From NCBI GenBank assembly GCA_015680685.1, contig MNCI01033476.1:571222-635221 (forward strand): 64,000 nucleotides of DNA. Direction: 5' to 3'. The notes below the pieces were generated by a model. The model had not been told where the DNA came from, did not search any database, and saw only the letters and a program-made list of their open reading frames with translations. The stretch comes from Gnetum montanum (lineage: Eukaryota; Streptophyta; Gnetopsida; Gnetales; Gnetaceae). Shown piece after piece: positions 34,834 through 45,690 of the stretch. The position numbers and the translations under genes are program-made. Each line of letters begins with the position of its first letter. Positions within the stretch are counted from its first letter, which is position 1.

Positions 34834-37560
34834 GATGGCCCCAAAAAGAGGAGGATAAGAAGAACTTTTGTAGGATGTAAGAAAATGCCTGAGAGGTGGC
34901 ATAGGCTAACTAAAAGAATAAGGTCCACTAGCTAAGCATGAAGAGCAAGAGGCCTAGACATTTAGCATTCATTAAGAGGCTCCTGCTATAGGGTAGTCAG
35001 TCCAAGAAGAGGCTATAGAACCACAAGCTCAAGTGTAAGGACAATGTCTCACGTTGTCTCAAGAATTCCTTTAAGACATCCAGGAGTGATCCATGTTGGA
35101 CATGGTCATCATGGAAATGAAGTTCAGGCCATTCATGGCATTTATCCCTGAGGTAGTCAATAGTCATCTTCAAGCATTGCCTCTATGGCACATCCTCTCT
35201 AAAAGTGGGGAATGGTACCTCAGTGAGATGTACCAATTCTAGTACAATAAAGAGGAGGGCACCACCATCAACATTAGTAGATTCTCTATTTATTTTTTAG
35301 TCAAGGCCATTGTAGAGGCTCTGGACATACCATATGTAGGGGCCAAGGTAGCACATTTGTCTAAAAGGTTTGATGCAGAAAATAGAAAGCTATGGATGAA
35401 GCACACATATGACAAAGAAAAGAAAATATATAGTGAGTTGACTCTGGAAGAGAGGATTTATTTTAAAATTGGTACATACCATATCTTCCCCACTAAAGGG
35501 TCAACAGAATATCAACCTATGTAGCTAGAGGAAGTGTACTCTTGATGGCAAAATATAATGTCAACATTTCCCAATTGTACTTCATGGAGATTTAAAGGTA
35601 GTTTGAGAAAAGAAAGGTAGGGAAGCCAATACTTCCATTTCCTTGCCTAATTAAAAAGCCATGCAAGCATGTTGGAATCTAGGGTTACACTAATGACATT
35701 CCCGAGAGGGCCAAAAATACTTCTTTCTCTAAGTTGCTTGAACTAGTAGCACCAAGGAAAGGCCTTGGTGATGAACAACAATAAGAACTAGAAAAGGAGC
35801 CAAAACAAGAATCATAAAAGGAGCCAGAGCAAGAACAAGAGCAACAACAAGAGCCATAAGTTCCATTGCCACTATCACAAGATTATAGGCTTACAATGAG
35901 CCATCTATAGTGAATTACTAAAATTCTCATTTGGGGAAGTAGGGATGTATCCAACCTCTTCGAAGTCATAAATGATGTTGTTCAACCTATAGTCTATATT
36001 GATCCATCAAGAGGTTAGATTTCATTGTAATCAAAGGAGAAGCCTAATGGTCATAGAAAATCTTTGGAAATGTTGCATCTTTTTAAGTGGTGCTTGAAAC
36101 TGGAGAAGGTGCCACAATCATGGTCATGCAGCACAAAGATGTAGTAACTGTAGTAGAAGTTATCACAAATCACATTAAAGAATCCTTTAATGTACTTATT
36201 TTCCCCTTGGTGAACTTAATCAGAACCAGAGATGCACAAATGTTAGCCAAGACTTTGATGACTCCTACAGCCCATGAGGATATGCCTAATAAATTGTTGT
36301 AGATTGGACAAGTTATGACAATTATTTTTGACATCCCCAGTGATGCCATTATAGTACAATTCAATCTCATTACCACAAAAGGAAAACTAGTCATGAAAAA
36401 GACTACGGTAGATCATGTAGAAGTAGAGGTGCATAGATTGCAACAAGAGCTCTCATTACCCTAAGAGCCAAAAGAAGGAACCCTTCCCAATTCATTGCAC
36501 TTGACTAGTTAGAATAATTTCAAAAATAGAGTAGTTGGGCCTATTAATTGAATAGAATAAATTTGCTAAGCAAGAAAAGGAGAAAGCAGTCTAGAATGCC
36601 TTAGCTACTAAAGCCCAAGCGTATGCCCATGTGAAGGCATTGACTGCTACATAAGAGGAAAACAAGTAGCTAGCTACTAACAATGCAAGGTTGACCATTT
36701 TCAAGAAACAAAAAAGCATTTTGAAAGAAAGTATCCACCAGTTGAGGGAGAAATTGGTGAGGGTCAACTAGCATGTAAGTAGATTGACTAGAGAGAATTG
36801 AACCATCTCAATGGAGGAGGTGCATGCAATACATCAAAAGTTGACAATAGAGATAAGCATGTGGGAAAATAAGGTGAAGAAGCATGAGAAGCTAAAAGAG
36901 CACTTCTAAGACTAGATTGGCATGTAAAAAAAAATTAATGGAAAAGAAATCTAAATGGAAAAGGCCTATAATAGTTCCATGTTAGCATAGAATCCTAACT
37001 CATAGCCTATCTTGGATAGTTATGCCTTAGTCTAGCAAGTAGAAGTGAAGAACAATGACCTATAGATTGAAGATTTGAAAGAGTACTTGGTGTTAGCTAA
37101 CCTTGACATGTTAATAATAAGTTAGGCTAGAAATGAGTTGGAACAACAAGTAGTAGCCACCTATGCTTTATATGAAGAAGAGTTTGTAAATAGAAAAGAT
37201 GTTCTATAAAAAATTCACAAGGAAAACTTAGAATTAGAAACAATTAAGGCTTGCTACCATAGGCAAAGAGATGTAGCCTTAGGCTTAACCAAGAGATTAA
37301 CAGATTATCATGAATTAAAAGAAAAGGCTAGGAATTTTGAAAAGGAATAACAACAGTTTGCAGTGTGGTATGTGAAAGCAAATTAGATGTTTCCATAGCT
37401 ACTGTGTTTGTGGGATGTACTAGTTTTAGCACACATTGGATCATTAGCATGGATGGTGCATGATCTAAGAACAAAGGAGGAGAAGTTACATGCACTCCTG
37501 AATCACTACAAATTCTAGAAGTCTAATGATAAAGGAAATGAACCAATGGAACTCTAGGAA
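34834..37560 (+). pseudogene. C ORF2: coiled-coil protein of unknown function
   Basis: Starts MAPKRG at 34834. One frame with many stops reads first FMAFIPEVVNSHLQALPLWH, SKRFDAENRKLWMKHTYDKE and LEERIYFKIGTYHIFP. An acidic EPEQ-rich tract (about 35780-35860) and SNLFEVINDVVQPIVYIDPS (about 35950) come next. Then EGATIMVMQHKD, HIKESFNVLIFP and QVMTIIFDIPSDAI (36110-36350) match 1-547. The rest (about 36550-37540) is Lys/Glu-rich coiled coil ending HALLNHYKF. No splice-site pair is evident here, unlike F and D. It stands where pol would be, ahead of the polypurine-like ATGGGGG and the 3' LTR. No known domain recognised. Confidence 0.55.
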
Positions 37561-37755
37561 CTACATGAGCTTTCTTAATTTTATTTTTTTTCCATGTTGT
37601 GTCCATTTTTATAAAATACCACTGTGACATGGAAGAATCAATTTTTGTGCTTATTTAAGTTAGTTGGTAATCCCATACCTTCCCAGTTTTTTTTAAAGAA
37701 CTTTTTCCTCATTTTTTTTAACTCGAGCATGAGTTCTTATTTAGTCATGGGGGTA

Positions 37756-38618
37756 TGATGAGTCATGTTTCATAGGGCTTTGATATGAAATATCCAATTT
37801 TAGAGCTACGTTATTGGGTTTTTGATATTGGGGCACAACCTTCAATGTTAGGGATCTAATATCACCTCTTCCATGCTAGCCTATAAATACCACACTTGGA
37901 TGCATGGTTAGTAATAGTGGAAAGAGTAGAAGTAGTCAAAAGTTTTGTTAGCATGCCTACGGTATGATGTTAAGTGATTATATGACATCCTTATTTAAGT
38001 GTGATGTACTTGGACACATTACATATTTAGCAATAAAGATCGAGATTACTTCCATCATTGTAGCATCTACTTAGCTTTATTATTGTTTTTAATTACTTAA
38101 ATGATTACTATTTTCCTTACTTAATATTTATCATTTATTGCTTGTTATCATTTTTTGTCATTAAGAAGAATGAGTATTACTAATCACAAGTGCTTAAGTG
38201 TAATTACTTGGTAACCCAGTAGTGTTATTATTTGGTACACCTAGTAATGGTACACTTGGTAATTCCAGTGGTAGTTACATGAAGTCCGAAGCATCTACAG
38301 ATGGTTAGGAATGGATACTCATCATAGGAAGGCTATTTTAGACTTTACTTTCCATTCTTAATTAGCTTAAATAATTGATTTCTTTATTATCATTAGGAGT
38401 ATCATAAGGCCAAAACAACATCAATTATCATATGCCTCACTTTGGACTAAACCATACGTGACAAAGCTATCATTGATCCAAGTGGGAAGATAGAGAGTTG
38501 TGATCAAGACATAATGATCCAGATGTCACAACTAGTCCCATACATGAAATTTGATTGAATCATGCATGAACACTTGTAATATTTATGGTTGGACATAAGG
38601 GTACCTCATCAATCATCA
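37756..38618 (+). repeat. 3' LTR of C
   Basis: TGATGAGTCATG...AATCATCA, preceded by TCATGGGGGTA as polypurine tract. It is 14 bp longer than the 5' LTR; for example it has an extra GGGTTTTTGATATTGG at about 37816. Confidence 0.88.
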
Positions 38619-38623
38619 GTTGT
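38619..38623. repeat. Target-site duplication, right copy (C)
   Basis: GTTGT, identical to 29331-29335, immediately after the LTR end CATCA. Confidence 0.85.
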
Positions 38624-41192
38624 AGTCATAAATAGTCTTTAGATTAATATAACCATCGATAAATTAATGATTATAATACAAAGACTCCTAAAATTATAAT
38701 CAAATATAGACTTATCCTACAATCCATGAACTAGGAATGATAGGAGGAACAATGAAAAATGATAAGTCTAGGTAATAGAATTGATAATGTTTAATCAATG
38801 CAAATAAAAACTAAGTATGAAAAGTTTGCTTATGATAACTTAAAATAAAATGTAAATAATAAAAAAGGGGATTGATATGGAGGAAATATTTTTGGTATTT
38901 CCTTCCTAATAATTAGTATGCTTTATTAATCAAATATGAAATTCACCTTTTATGGAGGGTCACAACTACAAGGATTGATGAAAAAAACGTATGAGTGATA
39001 AAACTAACAATAGAGACTTAGTTTATGAGCAAAGTAAGAGTTTTGATGATGAAATTCGATCTTTGATAGGTGTAGATATGGGTAGAAAATCTATAGATAT
39101 CATTTGCAATTGATTTGGAGTCAAAATAATATTATTTTGGTGATTTGTCTAGAAAGTGACATTGGAGCTAAAGAAATCTAACACTAGTGCAGGTGACATG
39201 AACACTATTCAGGTGATGATAATGCTAGATTAGCATCACTGCATAAGTAATATGGAAGTTAGGTGCTAGACTAAGATCACATACTTTCAAGAGGAGTTGG
39301 TGTAATCATGAAGCACAAAAGAGGCATTGAATAGTAGGTGCATGTACTCTTGATCTCTCAAAATATTAAAAGTTCTCTAGATCTTAAGAAATTAACATTA
39401 AATTTGGGTATTAATTCAATATTTATAGGCTTAGGATTTTTAAATTTAACCTTGAATTTAAGTATAGTTGACTACATTTTATTTTTAGAAAGTGAAAGTT
39501 TGGAAAGACAGATCCATGTAAGTGACATGAATGCTAATGCTAATGTTGGTGTTAATGTTGGCATCATTATTCTGAAAGTTAGAATTTTCAACATCCTCCA
39601 TAATAACATCCCATAAATTAGAGACTACTTCTGATGTCTAGAGTGATATCAAATTAGATTGTGATGATGGCTATGGGATGCTAGAAATATCTCAAAATTA
39701 TAGAACAATGTTGAATGCTAAACTTGATGGCCTTTCTTATTACTAATGTTTCTAGGCTAATACTAATGCTAATGTTAATACTCATATCAGTATCTTCCAT
39801 TGTGGTTGGAATCATTGTAGTTATTAGAAATTAACAACTTAATAAAAAACTAAGCCAAACAATTTATTGCCAACAAATAGTCTAGGAAAACTAACCTTTC
39901 AAATAATCTTTCTTAAATCGAAAGGGGTCTTAAGGATCGAAGCACAAATCTAGTAATTCAAGTCAAATATTTTGCCAACATTAGTAGGTATCAAGTAGAA
40001 AATGATCACATGTGTAAAATTCCCTCTAGAAAACTTCTAAGTAAAGGAAAAAATTCAACATAATATAGAAGCATGATTGACATTGAAAATGTTTGAAAAT
40101 ATCACAAAAAGGAAACACATCTATCAATAAATGCATGAAAACCAAGAAGGAAAACATGAGTAGAATAGATCTCAAGAAAATCTAGGAAAAACTAGAGATA
40201 AATGATTCCAAAATAGAAAAGCCAAATTTATAGGAAAAGACAAAGGAACCTAAAAAAGTGTATTTCTATATTTGTATAAAATATTGGAGATGTGTGACAA
40301 GGAGCTATGTTACCCCATTCTTATTCTAATAAGTACATTGATGAAAATATAATAGGAATAAAAGTAGGTCTAGTAGTTGAAAATTGCAAAAGGAAGATAA
40401 GATCACTGTGTTAATATGATTTTTAGTAGATCTTTGTGTGTCAGAAAGACAAAAGGTAGGAGATAGATTATATCAATTAGGAAAGAAAGAGAGAAGCAAA
40501 AGAGACTTGAAAGTAGCAATAAATCTATTGCAAGCAAAGTGCTGATAAACTTTGAGTGTCTAAAAGTTGAAATGCTTATTAGATGATTACAAATGCCAAC
40601 CCCTTACATTTAGGGACATTATGATATTATAGGTTGAAAATGCCATGTAAACCATGCAGAAACTACATAGTGGGGTTCATGGAATATGTTGAAAGCTTCT
40701 ACAAGGATTTGGATAGGAGAAATAATGCAAGAAATTGAAAAATTTGACACAAGACATTACAACTAAATTTATGTGGAATGTTAAAATTTGGTAAGTTAAC
40801 ATCACCCATTAAAGATGCAATTGGTGCCAAAAGTTGAAAATCTATTTGAATATTTGACATTAGATGTCAAAAATAAAACTGATGTGGAAGTCAATAGCCA
40901 ATGTGGAATGTCAAAAATAAATTCTAATGCTAAATGTTAAAAAATTGAAGTAGAATCAAGATTGATGCTGGAGTTGACATCAAATGTCAAAATTGAGAGT
41001 GGAGATGAAATGGCACAGTCAATGCTAGAAAATGTCATTTCCGGTAAGTTGAACATATAAAACTAGAACTAATGCTAGAAATGATGTAAGATGTCAAATC
41101 TAGACTATTGAAGATGGTTTCAAGTGCTAAAATGTCATACAATATACCCAAGTTTCTAACTCAAGCTGAAAAAAGCCAAAGTGGATACAACA
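38619..41192 (-). repeat. Tat-type LTR split by C (3' LTR of A, perhaps 5' LTR of B)
   Basis: Minus strand TGTTGTATCCACTTTG starts at 41192 after a polypurine tract. The LTR continues leftward to 38619, with its last roughly 34 bp beyond C at 29335-29302, next to the B primer site. It is rich in GACAT(C/T)..ATGTCAAAA words and AATGCTAATG runs. No gene is seen inside; short open frames such as 39338-39616 are not supported. Confidence 0.5.
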
Positions 41193-41206
41193 TTGTTCCT
41201 TCTTGA
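41193..41206 (-). other. Polypurine tract of A
   Basis: Minus strand TCAAGAAGGAACAA directly before TGTTGTATCC. Confidence 0.45.
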
Positions 41207-41312
41207 TCAATAATACTAAAAATTTGAAGAAGAATCTATCAAGGAAAAACATGAGCTAATAAGTACCTACAAGAGGATTCAATGAAGTGGAAAAATAGGG
41301 AAGAAAGTCCAA

Positions 41313-42170
41313 GATATCACCGATACACCTATAGTTAAGTGATATATCATAGAAATGAAGCATGGCTAGATCCTAGAATGCACACAGAAATATAAATAAA
41401 GCACTTCTTATCCCACTCAATTCTCTTAATCATCCCCTCATTGAAATAAAATAGAGACACTTATTAGGCCTCACTAATATAGAGCATAAAAAGAGAAAAG
41501 AATAGAGAAAGAAAGGGAGATAGTGGAAAGCAAAAAGAGAAAGTAATAAAAAATTAGGGAATCATGTTAAGAACATCACCAATACACCAATGGTAAGGTG
41601 TTGTGTCATAGAAGTGGGACACACCTAGATGCCTAGAGTCAACCTCTCTCTTACCTTGCTCATACATAGATTTCACACTCTTCATGTGACTATACTCATC
41701 ACTCCCTCACTGCATCGGGGAAGAGATACTCATTTGGCCTTACTAATGATGAATATAGAGAGGAATGGAAATAGATGAGGAGAGGGGATTAAAGGAAGAA
41801 ACAAATATAGAAAAATATGAGTATAAATAATAGCATATGAAAGAAAATAATAAAAAGTAAGGGACGAAAAGAGGACATTGCCCATACACCTATCATGAGA
41901 ACTATGCTATGTCACATAAGTGGGGCATGACTAAATCCTACACACTATATGGATGAAAAGGATGCCATATATATGGTGAACTAAACCCCCTATCCCACTC
42001 AATAATACGCTCAATCATACCCTCTCATGAAGAAATGAGATATTAAGTCACTCAAAATCACGTAGGTTATGTAGAGGATGTAGAGTAGAACAAGATAGAT
42101 AGCATAGGGAAATAGGAAGAAAATAGCTAAAGAAATAGTNTACAAGAAAAATAGAGTCTAGAACAAAACT
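41313..42170 (-). repeat. 3' UTR tandem repeats of A (three units)
   Basis: Units start near 41313, 41571 and 41874 (plus strand GA(C/T)AT(C/T)(A/G)CCxATACACC), so about 258-303 bp apart. Each has a GTGGG-like word, a CCCACTCA-type segment, then GAAATGAGA or similar, and a purine-rich end. One ambiguous base N at 42140. Same family as B at 23896-24580. Confidence 0.68.
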
Positions 42171-43700
42171 ATTATTTTGACATAGTAAATATGTAGGCTG
42201 CTACATTAGAGAATACTTGTTCGATCTTGAACAACTAGCAAGTTTGATGTAAGAGTGTGGCTACAAGGAGTAGTGGGTAAGAAAGCTCTTATTGATAGGA
42301 TTTAGAAACTGATGCCCTTCTAGATTAGATAGGATATAGATGCCAATCTGTAGAGATTGAATCACTAAGAAAGAACCCTACCAGTTGGGAGAGAATTTTG
42401 TATCTTTAGAGTTTAGAAAATGGTGTAGTACTAGATCACCTTCATGGATCTCTCTAACTCAAACATGTCTAGATTAACAATGCTAAGTATATGCTTAATA
42501 TTCACATAAATGACAAAGAGCAACTTGTTGATGTTCTTTGAGGAGATCCAACTTAATGCATCACATACTATTAGTATATTGATTTAAATACCAATCATGT
42601 AGAGCAACATAGAGAGATGGGATATAGAGCTCAACTAGTAAGATTACCTTAGAACTGTAGGTTACAAAGTAAGTGGTATGACTAGTAGAAATATAGAAAA
42701 TGGTATGATAAATCCAAAGGACATGAGATAGCTTTATGTGTTAGTTACATTGGGTTTTATCAACCATGAAATGGAGAAAGCATATGAGAGCTTTTTTAGT
42801 AGACTCAGCCTACCTATTAGACTAAGGGTAGTAAGGTGATGAGAAAGATTAAGTGATGTGATACATAGATAGAAATCAACTACCTTCTTACTTTTAGATT
42901 GAGGTCCATTATTAATCACAATTTGGAGAGGCATCCAAAGTGAGCTATGCTATGATCAAAGATGAAATGATAGATAGTGTGGGATTTGATGAAATTCAAT
43001 GGAATGAATTTTACCCACTTAGTGAAATATTCTGTAGTAGTTAGTATAAATTGATTTCAAATAGATGAAGAAGGATTAATGAAACAAATTAGATCTAAAC
43101 CATATTTTTGAAAGGACCATATTATCTGAGATATGTTGAGCTCTTATGGAGGAACAAGGATAAGAGAGCTATAACATTAGAAAGTATCATATGTTTTAAC
43201 TAGGTGATAAGCATGTTTGGCTAAGGTTGACCACTAATAGCCTAAAGGAATAATATGAGCATCTAAGTAGCATGAACCTAAGTGTCCACCATAATCTCTT
43301 CAATGAACATGATTAAGGACTATCTTAGACTTTGTAGGATTAAGACAACATAGGAGAACACCTATAGAAGAGACATAACAAAGGATATCAAGATTTAGTA
43401 ATCAAAGATACTAGCTACATTTATGAAAGGAACCTTTTTAAGCAATCATGAGATAACTAGGCGTTTTCTCAGTAAGGTAGTGAAGAAGACCAAAATATTG
43501 GTGATTGTCATATTATGCATTAATAATGCTTACCAATATGTTGGAACATTACATGACAAGTTTTAAGAAAACAAACTTAACTAGTTAATCTCTCATAGTA
43601 GTAGGATCATCATGAATGGCTAGAATTACCAGTGCAACAGCTAGCATATTCTCAGAATGAGGGATATGGATTAAAGTATGAGAAGAGAAGAAAAAGATCC
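42171..43700 (-). pseudogene. Integrase of A (Tat-like)
   Basis: Minus strand in order: a zinc-binding region (NHVHxRDYGGHLG, then GYxWSTLAKHAYHLV, about 43320-43190), a core segment with FTKWVKFIPLNFIKSHTIYH (about 43030-42960), and MPLQIVINNGPQSKSKKVVD at 42934-42875. In that last motif the second catalytic Asp (normally TDNGPQF) reads Asn. A C-terminal strand lies near 42470-42380 (HHFLNSKDTKFSPNW-like). Stops are frequent. Integrase would insert the DNA copy. Confidence 0.72.
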
Positions 43701-43713
43701 ATTTCTTAGATAT

Positions 43714-44004
43714 TTAAAGGTAAGGAAGAAAGTGGGAAGATTTACAATCATAGTCACCATTAGCTTGATTTATGATGAAATGTGAGTCACTGTAAATAGA
43801 AATGGTTTTAACTTGATTTTTCAAAGCTAGCAAGATACCTTGTATGGTGATATTGTATTTAGTAATATTATTAGTACAAAGGAAATAAAGTTTATAAGCC
43901 TGATAAAGAAATTTTTTTGTAGAGAGGGTAAGGGCACAAGTTGCACTAGATTTGATGAACATGTGTGCTCCATAAAAATAAAGAACAACATCCAAATTTC
44001 CCAT
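43714..44004 (-). pseudogene. RNase H of A, plant-type second RNase H likely
   Basis: A 96-codon open frame contains NNITKYNITIQGILLALKNQ, TISIYSDSHFIINQANGDY and DCKSSHFLPYL. The pattern (AEYxALxxGLxxA, IYGDSQLVxNQVxGEY) is that of the additional RNase H found in Tat-lineage elements. The Glu in the first motif reads Lys, so activity is doubtful. It lies between reverse transcriptase and integrase. Confidence 0.7.
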
Positions 44005-44579
44005 ATCAAGTTATTAACTATGGACAACATCAATTATTTTAGAAGAAGAGATAAGATTAGCTATAACTTTACCTTTGATTGAGTGTTGAGATTGGAAGAA
44101 AAGATCAAAATCTATGTGAAATGTCTGTCATTGAGCTAAGCAATGATTATGAAAAGTATTATTAGCCTTATCCTTGAGAAAACTTTATGTTATATTTATA
44201 GATGAAAAATTAGCATTGAGAAGATAGTGTCTTCACTTTGTGAGAGTGAAGATAATACTTAGAAAGGACTTTCCAATATCAAAATATCTAGTTTCACAAT
44301 TTGAAAAAGAATGAGGTATGTAGTATATAGGAAGATCAAATTCATCTTCTTATCATTAAGAAAGCATAGTAGAGATGGAATGATTAGACTTAGAAAGATA
44401 AAAAATTCTTTAATAGAATCAAAGATATTTTAGCACTCCTTATCACAGATACAAGAAGTATATTTATGAAGAAAATGAGTTAAAGGATGAAGATGATAAG
44501 TACTATTGGAAATAAAATGATGGATTAATTGAAGACATTCTTGAATGACATGCATACCTCAAATTTCTTTACGAGGTGT

Positions 44580-45690
44580 GAGATCTAGAATATCTTTGAG
44601 TTTATTAAAGTCAATAGCTATGCCATCTTGAGAGACAATGTAATCCAATATTTTTCTTATAAGGATCTAAAAAAATGCACTTCTTAAAAATTAAGATGCA
44701 TGTTAAACTTGTCACAATAAGTTAGAACTTGATCTAAGTTAGAAGCATGATTAGTAGCTAAGGTAGAATTGATGGTCAAATTATCAACATAATTGTTAAC
44801 TAAATCAAACATCATATTGTGAAAGATAAAACTTATGATTCTTTGGTAGGTAGCTCCAACATTTTTAAGGTCAAAGGGTATTTTGGTGTAATAAGATATT
44901 CCCCAAGGGCTTATAAATATGGTATAGTGCTAGTGATCTAGATTTCTCTTGATTTGGTTATAGGAAAAAAATTATCCATGAAGGATAAAAAAGCATGAAT
45001 AGCCATGGGATCAATTAACTGATCAATGTTAAGTAAAGGAAAGTTATCCTTAAGAGTGACTTTGTTAAGATCTTGAAAATTGATACAGATGCGAATGCCA
45101 CCATTCTTGTTGGGAACTACTACTATGTTAGAAATCCAATTGGAATAGTCAATAGGATGGATGAATCCAATGTTGAAGAGTTTTGTTATCTCTTCTTTTA
45201 TAATGAGACCTATGGTAGGATGACTTCTTCTAACCTATTGTTTGATAGGTTTGGAACCTTCCTCCAAGATGATGTTATGCTAAAAAAGATTTCGGTCTAG
45301 ATCAGACATATCAATATATCCCAAGTAAGCTAGAATGGACTCCCAAATGCATGAAGAAAGAAGGACACTCAGCTAAAGGATCTTTTGTTCATCTTTGCAA
45401 CATAGCATAGGAAGATTGATTAGTTCATTATTAGTTAAGAGAAGCTCTCATTCCCAGAAAGAGAGGTCTAATTGAGGTATAAACTTGACCTTAGTATCTA
45501 AAGAAGATACGTGATAAACAGGGTTTAAAAATAAGTCAAGAAAATAGGGATTTAGAGTTCTATGTACTTGACTTACAAAGTTATTTAAGAATAGATGTTG
45601 GAACAGAGATTCTGGACAGGTAACCATGTTCACTTAAACCAAATGAGGTGGTTAGATTTACTCTTCAGAGAATAGAAAACATCAAAAATA
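44580..45690 (-). pseudogene. Reverse transcriptase of A (Ty3/gypsy)
   Basis: Minus strand: an N-terminal linker (45633-45448), then HPTIGLIIKEEITKLFNIGF, IHPIDYSNWISNIVVVPNKN, RICINFQDLNKV and NFPLLNIDQLID (about 45230-45010), YTKIPFDLKNVGATYQR (about 44900-44850) and the catalytic box YVDN at 44791-44780. The second catalytic Asp is changed to Asn. Few stops occur up to 44690, more beyond. At the upstream end, TTTTCTATTCTCTGAAG (about 45690) looks like a splice acceptor, as in Tat elements that carry an intron between protease and RT. Confidence 0.85.

Larger units (their letters stand above)
29336..38618 (+). mobile_element. C: complete LTR element, gag plus ORF2, no pol
   Basis: 9283 bp with LTRs 29336-30184 (849 bp) and 37756-38618 (863 bp), both TGATGAGTCATG...CATCA. 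GTTGT is repeated exactly outside both ends (29331-29335, 38619-38623). Inside are a primer site, gag, an unassigned stretch with an internal TATA box, and ORF2. No reverse transcriptase, RNase H or integrase motif was seen. The insertion is in the LTR of a Tat-like element. F is a relative. Confidence 0.88.

Noticed and set aside
39338-39616. Possible small gene in 39-40 kb
   Set aside because: Falls in the Tat LTR with AATGCTAATG microrepeats; no homologue or domain.
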